The notes beneath the pieces are model-generated. The model made no database searches. It saw nothing but the letters and a program-made list of their open reading frames with translations, and was not told where the DNA came from. The position numbers and the translations under genes were made by a program. Below are positions 20,801 through 31,106 of a stretch of 31,106 bases of DNA, piece by piece (position 1 is the first letter of the stretch; each line of letters starts with the position of its first letter). The stretch is taken from contig JAIXMF010000147.1 of NCBI GenBank assembly GCA_025201365.1, forward strand, positions 1 through 31,106, in the 5' to 3' direction. The stretch comes from Syncephalis plumigaleata. Lineage: Eukaryota > Zoopagomycota > Zoopagomycetes > Zoopagales > Piptocephalidaceae.

Positions 20801-22064
20801 TATAGTGGATAAAAGCGCTGGATAGATTGTTATTGACTTGTTCAAACTGGATGATGTTGATGCTGATTTGTGTAATTCCTTTGTGCCAAGACCAGAGTGA
20901 AATGTAAAAAACCCTCTTGATAATGAACTCACGTCACTCGACGGTGGAGATGAACTAGATGGTATGCTCAGCGGTGTAAGTAAACCAATGGATGTCTCTT
21001 TAGTCATTAGTTTGCCTCCTTCGATTGCAATGGATTTAGCCGTTGCTTCACTTTGCTCTTCATTCGATACACTCTGCGAGTAAGCCGAGCCATTATTATT
21101 CAAGTACATGTCAAGTGGTGGCGCTAGTAATCGTTAATTAGTAATCATTATTGCTATTATATCATTATCATATTCGCTTACGCTTTTGTATCGCCTCCCG
21201 TTTATATGCATATTCTGACTTTACGGTACTCCTGGTGGTATTCGCATCTTTACTAGTTGATTCTGATAGGGTGCTACTGGAATAGCCACTGTGGAAATCG
21301 GTGTTAGTCGTATATTGCAGAAATATATCGGCCGGTAACTCTAATGGTGACTCCACGAGAACTGGTTCGCTTATTACGTTTAAGCGCTGTGTATTATCAT
21401 TAGTACTGGAATGCGAGAAAGAGTAGATAGAGCTAGTATTACTAGTTGCCGAGTGTATTGATGATCCAGTCGTCGTACGAGTTAACTCATGCTTCTGTAG
21501 CGTATCTGAAGCGACAATTTGCGTAGATGTTTTTGCACTACTCATATCACCATCAATGGGATTATTTAATGAAAATTCAAGTAGCCTAACATTCTCCAGT
21601 AGCGTAGATAAGCTTGCATTTGATGTGTCGCTACAGGGAGAAATGTTACCATCATATTGCAAGCTATTATTCGAGTCAACTGTTCTTCCAAAGGAATCTG
21701 ATAAATTTCCCTGACTAACCGTGCTACGAATAATCGATCGATTGGCTGTGTTTTTCCTTCGATAAGCAGATTTTGACGAGTTTCTACTAACACGAGGTGT
21801 CCTCCTTAGTGGCTTGCCCTCTGAGGAAAATGACGTGTTTTGCGGTGATAGACAATCTGAATCAGTTGGAGAAGTGGCGATGGTTTCCGGTTCATTCGTA
21901 TAATAGGAGTCCAGTAAATCATTAACAAAATCGTCCTGAGTAGTAGTTGATGCCGATGAATTAGCACGCGATCGATATTGCTCTGCGTTGTAGTTGGAAC
22001 TGCCATTCGCTCCATTGGCTGATGACACATAATGCGGCGGTTGTGATGATGGATAGCCTGACAT
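17855..22064 (-). CDS. Rho1-type GEF 1 (DEP-DH-PH-CNH, Rom1/Rom2 family)
   Basis: Minus-strand exons 21182-22064, 19033-21123, 18826-18975, 18501-18769, 18137-18443 and 17855-18075; phases join to 1306 residues. Residues 1-390 are Ser/Thr/Asn-rich and probably disordered. A DEP domain follows (about 395-483, with YPALLS, GRDAVDAL and RFFHDVTYDYRLRD). Then come a DH domain (about 617-800, EIIYTEKDFVDDL to the helix ARYPLLLEAAI), a PH domain (about 840-970, GTLKKRANVEQVEVTVFLFDHYLLL to WQWREKIEAQRE) and a CNH domain (about 992-1295, GRKLVIGTDDGVYVG, KTKLCIGCNKGFEVLD, FLLCYDEFAFFVN). In yeasts this architecture activates Rho1 at the plasma membrane for glucan synthesis and the cell-wall integrity MAP kinase route. 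The CNH introns are short with CTAAC-type branches. A diverged paralog lies directly upstream (24652-29132). Confidence 0.93.
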
Positions 22065-22536
22065 TGTTACTGTGTCGGTGTAGAGTCAACTGTATCTATC
22101 TATCTCTCATACAAAAAACAATGCTATAATTACGCGCTGTTTGCTTAAAGCATGCGCCACAACAACCAACTACTGATGTTGCTTGCACTGATGCAGCTAG
22201 ACTGATACTATAAATCCGGTCTGTTTAGATATATTCGTTTTTGCCTACACGTATCTAATACAACAAATGTTAATATCATATATCACTGACTATTACATAA
22301 GCAGTCAAGAAGTTATGGCTTGTGTCCATGTATGTAAACACTAACTGGTTAATATCGATGACACTTACCAGTTGACTATTAGGCACATTCAAGGCTCACT
22401 CGTGTCCTATCGTCGAGTACAAATTCTATAATGATGATGGACATGATGCATTGATTAGTGTGTTGTAGTAGTTGTTGTTGTTGTTTGAAGATAAGATGAT
22501 GCCTGATGTTGTCGAATCACATTGAAACAAACAAGC
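22065..22536. other. Upstream region of GEF1
   Basis: Near-identical to the matching part of unit 2 (29133-29604). It contains TATC repeats just after the GEF start and a (GTT)n run near 22470-22485. It is probably promoter or 5' UTR; no gene is seen. Confidence 0.6.
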
Positions 22537-22914
22537 ATGGAGGTGGTAAGGCGTGCACGTGCTACTATGCTTATTGTAGCTGTTTCGGTATGTATTATGC
22601 CAATAGACTTGATAGAACCGTGTAGTCTAGATATACCAATAAGCGGTATACTACAGCATAGTTCGCTGTGCCACTCTCTGCATCTAGAGCAGGGCAGAGC
22701 AGAGTATAGCAGTATTCAACTGCTGCGTGGAGACACGCTTCATATCACCGCGCATCGATTGAGTGCACTCGAAACAGCGGCCCTTTGCCATACTGCAACT
22801 ATCACAGTCGGGCCTCTGTACATGCTATATCCCAGTCCAATACACTCGCTGTCTATTTCCTGCCAACTAAAGCACGCACACCTACTGAGCAGCTTACCTT
22901 TTCTAAACGGATAA
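22537..22914 (+). CDS. Candidate 125-residue gene divergent from GEF1
   Basis: An open frame from ATG 22537 to TAA 22912-22914. The product starts with two basic residues near 5-8 and a hydrophobic run (about 11-24), then a Cys/His/Leu-rich soluble part. The frame is more G/C-rich than its surroundings. In unit 2 the same frame (29605-29981) differs by six substitutions, of which four are silent in this frame (GAA/GAG, AGT/AGC, GGG/GGA, CTG/TTG) and two mild (Val/Ile, Gln/His), plus one deleted base. That bias hints at coding use, but the sample is small. No family is recognised, and it could instead be part of the GEF 5' region. Confidence 0.35.
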   Translation: MEVVRRARATMLIVAVSVCIMPIDLIEPCSLDIPISGILQHSSLCHSLHLEQGRAEYSSIQLLRGDTLHITAHRLSALETAALCHTATITVGPLYMLYPSPIHSLSISCQLKHAHLLSSLPFLNG

Positions 22915-23658
22915 ATTAGTCACAGACACGCACTAGACCCGCGGTAGAGTAAAATAACAGCAACTGTAGCTATAACAACAATAACAACAACAATACCAAC
23001 AAATAGGGCCTATAGCCTAAATGCAGTAGGAGAGAACAAAGGAAAGCGGAAAAGTAAGGTGGCGGTGATAGTAGTAATAAAGATGAGACAAGTAAAACGT
23101 TCGAACAAAGAAGACAATTCAATAGAAACTAAGAGGAAAGGAAAAGCATGTGGCTCAAAATGCGCAATACGGTTTTCGTGTACACGCTATAAATGGCATG
23201 TGGTCCGGACTTAGCACAACCACATGATACATATACATTTAGGTATATGATTCGATATATCATTATGATGTTAGTTTGTAGGTTGCACCATGTCACAGTG
23301 TAAAGTGATAACAATCATGTGTACTTACATTCATTGTTATTACAATGTTTGTTACTATTCCAGTCATAGAATAGTAAAGAGTAAAGAGTAAAGGCGTAGT
23401 AGTAGTAGATATTGAATGTGATTATCCTACAATAGCTGAATTGAACATTTAACAAGTCAATACTTCCAAGTAGAAAGCTCCGCTTGTATGGATGACTGAT
23501 TGGTCGACCATCCGTGCTCAACCTCCTTTTATTCTCCGTTTATTCATTTTCACCAGTGAATTCAATTAACCAAGCAAGCAAGCATCTTGTTCATTAACAC
23601 ACACACACTTCCACCACGCTTACTCTTTTAGTTCTAGTTCTACTTCTATATCAAGTGC

Positions 23659-23693
<35 letters not shown>

Positions 23694-23771
23694 ATATGCT
23701 TACTATTAGTGAAGTTTTGTATTGAGTCATGTTTATTCGTAATACAAAATAGCCAATAACTAGTATCGACT
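22915..23771. other. Region spanning the junction of the two duplication units
   Basis: 22915-23125 is the end of unit 1 (AACAATAAC repeats, purine-rich). 23126-23258 is unique spacer. 23259-23771 repeats the kinase promoter from 15514-16011. No gene is supported. Confidence 0.7.
23662..23691. repeat. (CA)n microsatellite, long allele
   Basis: About fifteen CA units at the place where unit 1 has about eight (15915-15930). Confidence 0.92.
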
Positions 23772-23927
23772 ATGATTGATCACACGAGTGCCACGGTCAT
23801 TGAGAAGCTGCGTACTGCACGACAGTATGATCTTCAGGTGGCAGGACATGCAGATCTACTGGCACTCGACAATGGACTACTCGTCAAGCCGTGTACACCG
23901 AGGGAACGTCAATTCTGCAAGATATAA
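23772..23927 (+). pseudogene. Truncated 5' fragment of the inositol polyphosphate kinase gene
   Basis: It matches codons 1-48 of the kinase at 16012 almost base for base, up to GAACGTCAATTCT. It then breaks into unrelated DNA and meets TAA at 23925-23927 after 51 codons. It lacks the PCVMDLKIG, SLLF and DFAHS motifs, so the product cannot be an active kinase. Its promoter copy is intact apart from a longer CA run, so it may still be transcribed. Confidence 0.9.
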
Positions 23928-24427
23928 CACAATCATTAGTGATATATTTAAGTAAATCATACGCAATACGGATCAGCGCGTAATAGAGCATTTATAGTTA
24001 TTTTTATGTACATTACATACTCTTGTCCACTTCATTAATCTGTAATCTATTCGAGTAATTTAGTAATATCCATTACATTACAAACATTATTGTCTTATTT
24101 CTATGTAGCATGATCAAATAATCATACAAAATAAATTATAAACATACACTTAATGTGATCAGATTAGATGGAACTTGTGACTTACACCATCATCATTTCT
24201 TTTATCAAATTACAGCATAGATGTTTACAAATAACATTGATAATTGATTACAAGCATGTAGTAATCGCAATATGATTTATTTAATACATACATACATTCA
24301 AGTAACAAAAAGTAAAAACAAAATTGTATAAGGCCAATGTAGTATTATTGAATTAACACATATACAATTGTTGCAATCATTTATTAACGCATGAATTTGC
24401 TAAAATATAGTAATAAAATCGATAACA
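23928..24427. other. Unique A/T-rich insert replacing the rest of the kinase gene
   Basis: About 500 bp with no match in unit 1 that I can see and no open frame of note. It shows neither terminal inverted repeats nor a target-site duplication by eye, so a transposon is not supported. It ends where homology resumes at ATTGTAAATCATGTATAAA. Confidence 0.6.
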
Positions 24428-24651
24428 TTGTAAATCATGTATAAAGTGACAATTAATCTTACATGATCATTGTCGAATGAATAAAAGAAACTGAAATACG
24501 CAATAAACGGTGATAGTTGATGGATTGATTGATATGATTGATTGATGAGTGGTAGTGAAGTGTGTGATGAACTACAGTTCAAGTGGTAACAACCACTACC
24601 ACAACAACACTACCACTACCTGAATACACTTAATGGCTTGCTTCTAGTTGA

Positions 24652-27600
24652 CTACATGTTCGACGATGTTCCTTGTATTTGTGGTTGCGCGTCAGTTTAA
24701 ATACGTGCTGGTAGTCGTTACGTCCCGTGGTCACACAGTGTATCGACTCTGAGTGTGTGCTAAGACTGCGCAGTGTGCCGGTCGGTATGATCTGCTCTAG
24801 TTCACCCGTAACAACATGACGAACCTCGATGAACTTGGAATCGAATGCAAGTATATACGGGTAATTAATGGCTAGTAATACACGAGATGATTAGTTATAG
24901 TGAATCGTGATATCGCATTGTAGGCAACTTACCAAATGCCGATGGCTCACCCTCCCAGTTACAAGCCAGTTGGGTCGTGAACGACGACCATTCTTGTTGA
25001 CAAAGAATGCGAATTCATCGTAGCATAGCAGAAATCGCCATTACGTATACGGAATATGGCAATAGGTCGAGCACTTTCACGTCGTATACAAAGTTCAATG
25101 CTTCATCGGCAGGATCCAATAGTCCGAGTGTATTAAGTGTTTCCAGATCTACAACCTCAAATCCCTTATTACACCCGACACATAATTTTGTTTTCAAGAA
25201 ATGAATAGATGAAGATTCCGTAGGTATATAAAATTCCTATAGATTGATTCATATACATTAAAATCAATAGGTTAAATAGATCATAATTACTTACTCGGTA
25301 CACTTTCATCGTCTCATTATTACGTAAAATCATACCCAATGATTTTTTCTTATTGTTCATTGCAGATACCGGCTCCAGTGTATTAATGGTGGAATAAAGT
25401 GCAGCTGACTTCACCACGCACACCAAAGTGCGGTTCATACAAACACCAACTTTGAAGAATGACACATGTGACTTGATCTTACGACCGCTTCGCTTTGTTG
25501 TTGACGATTCAATAGGCATTAGGCAATCCATGGGATATGAGGTAAGCGTGCGATTTTTATCTATACAAAACGTTAGTATTGTTGTATCGAATGATGATGC
25601 TAACAATCTACTTACCGTGTAATATTACACCATATTGTAATCTCGAGTATTTCGATCTTATGCACTTTGTCCAGGTCTAGTGTCTTGGCCATAGTGTCAG
25701 GATGTGCCTCCATTCCTACATAGACACCATCATCTGTTCCTATTACAGTTTCGACCTTGATCTAAATAAATAGATAGATTGTTAATACCTTGTTATGACA
25801 ATCACTCAATTAACTTACTGAATACAGCAGAGCAGTTAACACGCGATGTTTTGTGGAAGTGGCGATCCGATAGTGTCACATGTTAAATATTTGTCGTGAT
25901 CGAACCACTACTTCACGCTGAGCCTCGATCTTCTCGCGCCATTGCCAACGCTCTGCTTGTGATGATGCATACAATACAACTTCCATACCATTGCGACCAA
26001 GATGCGTAAGCGTAATAGGGAATCCGGCTTTTGTAGCATCAGTTCCGCGAGTAGTAGTTGCAGAGGAAGTAGATGTTGGTACTGGGGCAGATGACATTGT
26101 TCCTCCATTGATGCCTTTTGTGCCGGAAAATATAGAACTAGTACGACGGGCTGTTTGACGTAATGCGGGCTCATCTGCAATTGTTAATGACAACATTTCT
26201 AGTGGAATGGTCGCTTGTGTACTTTATAGCCTCCACCATCCTTGGGTTTACGTCGTTTAGCCAGTAGTAGATAGTGGTCAAATAGGAATACCGTCACTTC
26301 TACTTGTTCCACATTGGCCCGTTTCTTCAGTGTGCCCTCTCGATGAGTTGACGTTCCGGGTTTAATAATGCCAATCCTGAAGATCACTAGGACTACAAAG
26401 CAACTCGTCATTCAGCTTGGTTAACCGGATACGCGTGTCGGCACGACCTGCTTCAGAGTTGATATTCCTCAGTAGCACGCGGATCTTCTCGATGGCCAAC
26501 GCCAAATCCTCTCTGTCCGGATGTCCTTCAGGCGATGCTTTTATCGCTGCCTCAAGTAGAAGCGGGTATCGAGCAAGTCGCGTTGTAGGTCGTGCGAGGA
26601 AACTCTGGATCGGCAGTTTACGTGATTCTGGCATACGCTCCCGTTGCTCCAGCCATCGTGGCAACTCGTGGTACTTCTGGGTTGCCGTATCCAAATGATG
26701 CTTACCATATGGCTGGTGTGCGCCATACGACACGAATGGTTCAAAGTTGTCCACGTGTGCAAGGAAGATGTCACCGATTCGCTCAACAACCGCCTTTTCT
26801 TCCTGTCGCTTTAGCAATGCCTGCGACAACGGCGTGCTGATTTGACGAATGACCGACACATTGTGGAACACCTGTGTAATAAAATCCTCAAGCTCTGCAG
26901 GATCCCAAATGATATTTGCATAGCGAAGTGGCTCCATGTAAAGACGTTCGAGAATCTCCAGATCATCGACGAAATCCTTTTCGGTGTAAATAATCTCATA
27001 AATAATCTCCTGTCGCTTCTGCTCCTCCTTTGGCACCGAGTCGGAAATCTCTTTCGGTACCGATTCAATCCATAGCGTTTGTTTCCTCTCTCCATTTAAT
27101 CCGGATCGACTACTGGTACGCTTCAATCCAGTGGCAAGTTGCATCTTAAGTCTGGCCTGCTGTTCCAATCGGCGTGGACATGATATACTGTAGCATAGGG
27201 TTTCACGCGTACATGTAGGCGAATAACAATCAGCTAGCAATGTGAATACGCCATTGGGTAATGCACTCGGTGCTAGATCTATCGATTCTGACTCGGATGT
27301 CGTAATTGGCAATGGACTATCCGCGTAATTCTTGTCGTTTGAATAGCCATCATCCATACTGTAAGGTGATTGTGTATTATCATGGCCATCTCCTAGCATG
27401 CTCCTGGTGACTGCATCTTCGCGGAACTGATAGATTTCATTTGGATTATCGCGTAGTCGGTGATCATACGTTACATCATGGAAAAAGCGTTGCGCATCTA
27501 ATGCACGACCAAGAAGTAGTGCAAGATTACGATCGCTCGTCTTAATGATAAAGCACAAAACATCCACAGCATCTCGACCGTTGAAGCTAGTCTTGTATTC

Positions 27601-29132
27601 CAACGAATCTTTGTAATGTGTTTGCAACGTAACCCGCATACGGAATGCATCGGCTACTCTTGACAATAAGGCTGGATATACAATGGGTATTTTACGCGAA
27701 CTTGCTCCTGTTGAACTCGACTGATAAAAACCGTTGCTATTACCATTTCCGAAGAATCCACCCGACAGCGGACTAATTGCCCTTGGGACCGGTGACATAT
27801 TAAGCGAAGAAAGCGAGTTGCATCGATATTCACTGGCTGCTCGGCTTCTTACCACGGCTGCAGGTCCCGCCTGTGCCATTGGCCTACCGCCCATTAATGA
27901 CGGAGACGGGAAGTCATGTCCTCCATCTGATACACTACGCGAATGAGTAGGACTAATGTTTAGATGCATATCAAGTGGCGGTGCTAATAGCTCATATGTT
28001 AGCAATTATTATCGCTGTTATTATCATATTATGATAAGATTAGCTTACGTTTTTGTATTGCACCCCGTTGAGATGATGCATGATGTATTTTTGCGATATT
28101 AGTCGTATGACTATCATGTCTAGTTGATTCTAATGTATTATTGGAATAACCGCCACTTTGGAAGTTAGCATTGTTGGAGTACTGCATGAATATGTCAGCA
28201 GGCAATTCCAATGGCGATTCCATAACAGTCGGTTCCTCTCCTACGGCCAAACGTTGTGAATTATCATTGTCGTTGGAATACATATAAGACTGGAAAAAGC
28301 TACCATTACTGCTCATGGATTGTGTTGACGATGACGTTGTTATTTGTGTTAGTTCATGTTTTGGCGGTGGATCGGCAGGAACAATTTGTATCTGCATTTT
28401 TGCGCCATTATCGCCACCAATATTACTATTGGTATTAGTGTTGCTATTAGTATTAATGTTTTCAAATGAGAATTCTGGTAATTTCAAGTCCTCAGGCAAT
28501 ATTGATAGTTCCACGGTCGGTGGACGCTCGCTTGTCGATGAGTTGAGACGCGCGACGGATGAGTGAGTCAAGCTACGAGGGTTGTCGCTACTATATCGAT
28601 GGGTGGATTCGGAGCTATGGGATGCTGTGAGTGAGTCCGCGGTACTCGTGTGACTTGCTGCTGCTTTAGCATGGAAAAAGCTCGGTGCCGCCTGAATAAT
28701 GGACTGTGTATTTGGATTATTCTTACGCTGTCCCGGTTGGGGTAAAGGTCGACTGGAATGCGATATTTTCTTCAGTTGCCCAAAGTCCGGTAGTGAAGCG
28801 CCACTATGCTGAAGTCGGGAAGTTGACATATTCCTCGAGGGAACATAGGCATGATTATAAGCGGTAGTGACACTTGGATCTGATGGTCGTCTTGAATGTG
28901 GATCCTGACTAACTCGATGAACTGAATGAGCGCGATAGGCACTCGTGGCATTTGCTTCGTTGTTGTAATAAGCCTGGGATGCATACTCTACAGGATATCC
29001 ATGCTGATCGTTTGTTGATGCTGATGAATTAGCACGCGATCGATATTGCTCTGCGTTGTAATTGGAACTGCCATTCGCTCCATTGGCTGATGACACATAA
29101 TGCGGCGGTTGTGATGATGGATAGCCTGACAT
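24652..29132 (-). CDS. Rho1-type GEF 2, paralog of GEF1; frame interrupted by single-base deletions
   Basis: Equivalent exons: 28049-29132, 25819-27983, 25616-25761, 25295-25560, 24933-25236, 24652-24871. The first 361 residues start like GEF1 (MSGYPSSQPPHYV) but then diverge into a different Ser/Asn/His-rich region with an Asn-Thr/Asn-Ser run. DEP (about 462-550, GRDAVDVLCFIIKT) is intact but diverged. DH (about 685-875) is identical in protein sequence to GEF1. After DH, one-base deletions relative to GEF1 fall near 26375, 26343, 26210 and 25880 in exon 2. More lie near 25752, 25747, 25642 and 25627 in exon 3, near 25086, 25030 and 24957 in exon 5, and near 24684 in exon 6. Exon 4 and the first half of exon 5 are diverged but open and keep all splice sites. 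As read, the protein ends shortly after DH (stop at 26362). Either the gene has recently lost PH and CNH, or the consensus is wrong; I favour consensus error. Confidence 0.8.
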
Positions 29133-29604
29133 TGTTACTGTGTCGGTGTAGAGTCAACTGTATCTATCTATCTCTCATACAAAAAACAATGCTATAATTA
29201 CGCGCTGTTTGCTAAAAGCATGCGCCACAACAACCAACTACTGATGTTGCTTGCACTGATGCAGCTAGACTGATACTATAAATCCGGTCTGTTCAGATAT
29301 ATTCGTTTTTGCCTACACGTATCTAATACAACAAATGTTAATATCATATATCACTGGCTATTACATAAGCAGTCAAGAAGTTATGACTTGTGTCCATGTA
29401 TGTAGACATTAACTGGTTAATATCGATGACACTTACCAGTTGATTATTAGGCTCATTCAAGGCTCACTCGTGTCCTATCGTCGAGTACAAATTCTATAAT
29501 GATGATGGACATGATGCATTGGTTAGTATGTTGTTGTTGTTGTTGTAGTTGTTTGAAGATAAGATGATGCCTGATGTCGTCGAATCACATTGAAACAAAC
29601 AAGC

Positions 29605-29981
29605 ATGGAGGTGGTAAGGCGTGCACGTGCTACTATGCTTATTGTAGCTGTTTCGATATGTATTATGCCAATAGACTTGATAGAGCCGTGTAGTCTAGAT
29701 ATACCAATAAGCGGTATACTACAGCATAGCTCGCTGTGCCACTCCTGCATCTAGAGCAGGGCAGAGCAGAGTATAGCAGTATTCAACTGCTGCGTGGAGA
29801 CACGCTTCATATCACCGCGCATCGATTGAGTGCACTCGAAACAGCGGCCCTTTGCCATACTGCAACTATCACAGTCGGACCTCTGTACATGCTATATCCC
29901 AGTCCAATACACTCGCTGTCTATTTCCTGCCACCTAAAGCACGCACACCTATTGAGCAGCTTACCTTTTCTAAACGGATAA
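29605..29981 (+). pseudogene. Unit 2 copy of the candidate 125-residue frame, shifted by one base
   Basis: It matches 22537-22914 with six substitutions and one missing base near 29744 (CACTCCTGC against CACTCTCTGC). The deletion shifts the frame after about 50 codons; the 3' part stays open in the original frame to TAA at 29981. The deletion has the same character as those in GEF2. Confidence 0.4.
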
Positions 29982-30191
29982 ATTAGTCACAGACACGCAC
30001 TAGACCCGCGGTAGAGTAAAATAACAGCAACTGTAGCTATAACAACAATAACAACAACAATACCAACAAATAGGGCCTATAGCCTAAATGCAGTAGGAGA
30101 GAACAAAGAAAGCGGAAAAGTAAGGTGGCGGTGATAGTTGTAATAAAGATGAGACAAGTAAAACGTTCGAACAAAGAAGACAATTCAATAG

Positions 30192-31106
30192 TGTCGGTAA
30201 AAGAAAGAGATTTGTGTGGGTGTGGGTGTGTGCGAGAGTGTAAGTGTGATTAATGAAATAGTTGGTTTGAAAGCGCAAAGGGGCAAAGAAAGGCGGTAGT
30301 AAGTAGTGCGTACTTTGACCAGCGCAATAATGCTATCTAAAAAGTACCGGCCAAGGAGGCTGAAGTAGCACGTTGGTTTCGCTATGGCTTACCCGCAATA
30401 CACCACGATTAGTAGCTACGTTTGAATAAAAAGTGGTTGCGCAGTTATAACTACTGCTTGTGCAATTACAACGTGTGGACACACCGCACACCACACGAAA
30501 GAAAACGTGATAAAAGGTAAGGTCGAGAGAGCGAGAGAGAGAGAGAGGTGGAAGAGAAAGCGGTAGACGAGAGGAAGCAACAACTAGTGAGATGTAAAGG
30601 TATTCCAATGCTTTGTTGAACGAGAAGTAAAAGAAAGGTGGTAAATGCTCTGGAAAGACGAGTCAATAGTCGTATTTGTAGCAATCGTATATTGACGAAG
30701 TAGGCACAAGCAGAAAGCAATAGTAGAAGGAAAAAAAGGTCGAATACAAAAGGGCTAATAAGTCGGTGTGTGGATGCGTGAATGATGGTGTGTGTGCGTG
30801 TGTGTGGATGAATGTGTGTGGTTAAATGAATGAATGAATGAATGGGATATGACAAGCAATAGAAGGGTAGGTGGGTGTGTGAATTTCCTTCAATGTACGC
30901 ATTGATATTGTCCTTTAAAGAACGATTATCATATGGTTTAGCCAAGTATACAATGCAATGTTCTTTGTATTCTTATTATAATTATAGAATGAAACAGGTT
31001 AGCTAGACGATAAAGAGGCGAATACCAAGCAAACAAGTAAGCAAGTAAGCAAGTAAGCAGATAGTAGTAGTAGTAGTAGTAGTAGAAGATAGGCAGTCGG
31101 TGTTAA
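30192..31106. other. Low-complexity intergenic tail
   Basis: Purine-rich DNA with many simple repeats: (GA)n at about 30525-30547, GT-rich at 30788-30807, (AATG)n at 30825-30844, AAGC/AAGT units at about 31027-31058 and (AGT)n at about 31064-31084. Long minus-strand open frames here (such as 30466-30945) encode low-complexity Ser/Leu/His strings and are products of the repeats. This is probably the upstream or 5' UTR region of a gene beyond the window. Confidence 0.65.

Larger units (their letters stand above)
15514..23125. repeat. Segmental duplication, unit 1
   Basis: Direct tandem duplication with unit 2 at 23259-30191. Homology begins at ATCATTATGATG (15514 and 23259) and ends at CAATTCAATAG (23125 and 30191). 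Unit 1 holds the full inositol kinase gene, the first GEF gene and its 1-kb upstream region. Unit 2 lacks the region matching 16167-17623. A 133-bp unique spacer separates the units. Confidence 0.93.
23259..30191. repeat. Segmental duplication, unit 2
   Basis: Direct copy of 15514-23125. Near-identical blocks are about 23259-23917, 24428-25100, 25564-25885, 26205-27065, 27164-27415 and 29012-30191. Strongly diverged blocks lie between them. The part of unit 1 from 16167 to 17623 (most of the kinase) is missing and replaced by about 510 bp of unique A/T-rich DNA. Confidence 0.92.

Noticed and set aside
23928-24427. Unique segment in unit 2 as an inserted transposon
   Set aside because: No terminal inverted repeats, target duplication or transposase frame can be seen.
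30466-30945. 159-residue minus-strand frame with Ser/Leu/His strings
   Set aside because: It is built from GA, GT and AATG microsatellites; the composition is that of simple repeats.
1-31106. tRNA, rRNA or CRISPR features
   Set aside because: I saw no cloverleaf with A and B boxes, no rRNA core sequence and no regularly spaced repeats; a tRNAscan run would be needed to exclude a tRNA fully.

Overview
The window looks like nuclear DNA of a fungus, probably an early-diverging (zygomycete-grade) lineage. The genes carry many short spliceosomal introns (mostly 50-85 nt) with GTAAG-type donors, CTAAC/CTAAT branch sites and AG acceptors. The protein set is fungal: a TRP/FLC-type channel with an ML-like domain, a Rom2-type Rho GEF with DEP-DH-PH-CNH order, a PTC7-like phosphatase and an Arg82-type inositol polyphosphate kinase. 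The species cannot be fixed from sequence alone. I joined exons by hand wherever phase and splice signals agreed; all domain calls are by motif reading, without searches.

Layout. 105-2017 (+): an eight-exon gene for a secreted-domain plus seven-helix membrane protein. 2018-3194: a compact region with a small putative gene (copy A) and a relative of it (copy C) on the other strand. 3338-4805 (+): replication factor C subunit RFC2 (human RFC4). 5091-6731 (-): an SR splicing factor with RRM, CCHC knuckle and RS tail, preceded by a third relative of the small gene (copy B). 7334-8887 (+): F-box protein, followed by a gene-poor stretch with a copied promoter and a dead gene. 10446-12036 (+): PP2C phosphatase. 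12443-14840 (-): TRP-like channel ending in a CaaX box. 16012-17230 (+): inositol polyphosphate multikinase. 17855-22064 (-): Rho1-type GEF.

From 15514 to 30191 the window is a direct tandem segmental duplication of roughly 7 kb. Unit 1 (15514-23125) has the intact kinase and intact GEF. Unit 2 (23259-30191) has only the first 47 or so codons of the kinase and a second GEF (24652-29132). Near-identical and strongly diverged blocks alternate along the two GEF genes, which suggests gene conversion. Frame-breaking single-base deletions in GEF2 fall only in the near-identical blocks, which suggests consensus error as much as decay.

Functional links. The TRP channel, the inositol phosphate kinase and the Rom2-type GEF sit side by side, and all three families are tied to membrane and cell-wall signalling in yeasts; a joint role here is inference. 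The most unusual signals are the mosaic GEF pair, the K-Ras-like CVIM terminus on a polytopic channel, and the three-copy leader-like cassette whose splice donor is kept upstream of two unrelated housekeeping genes.
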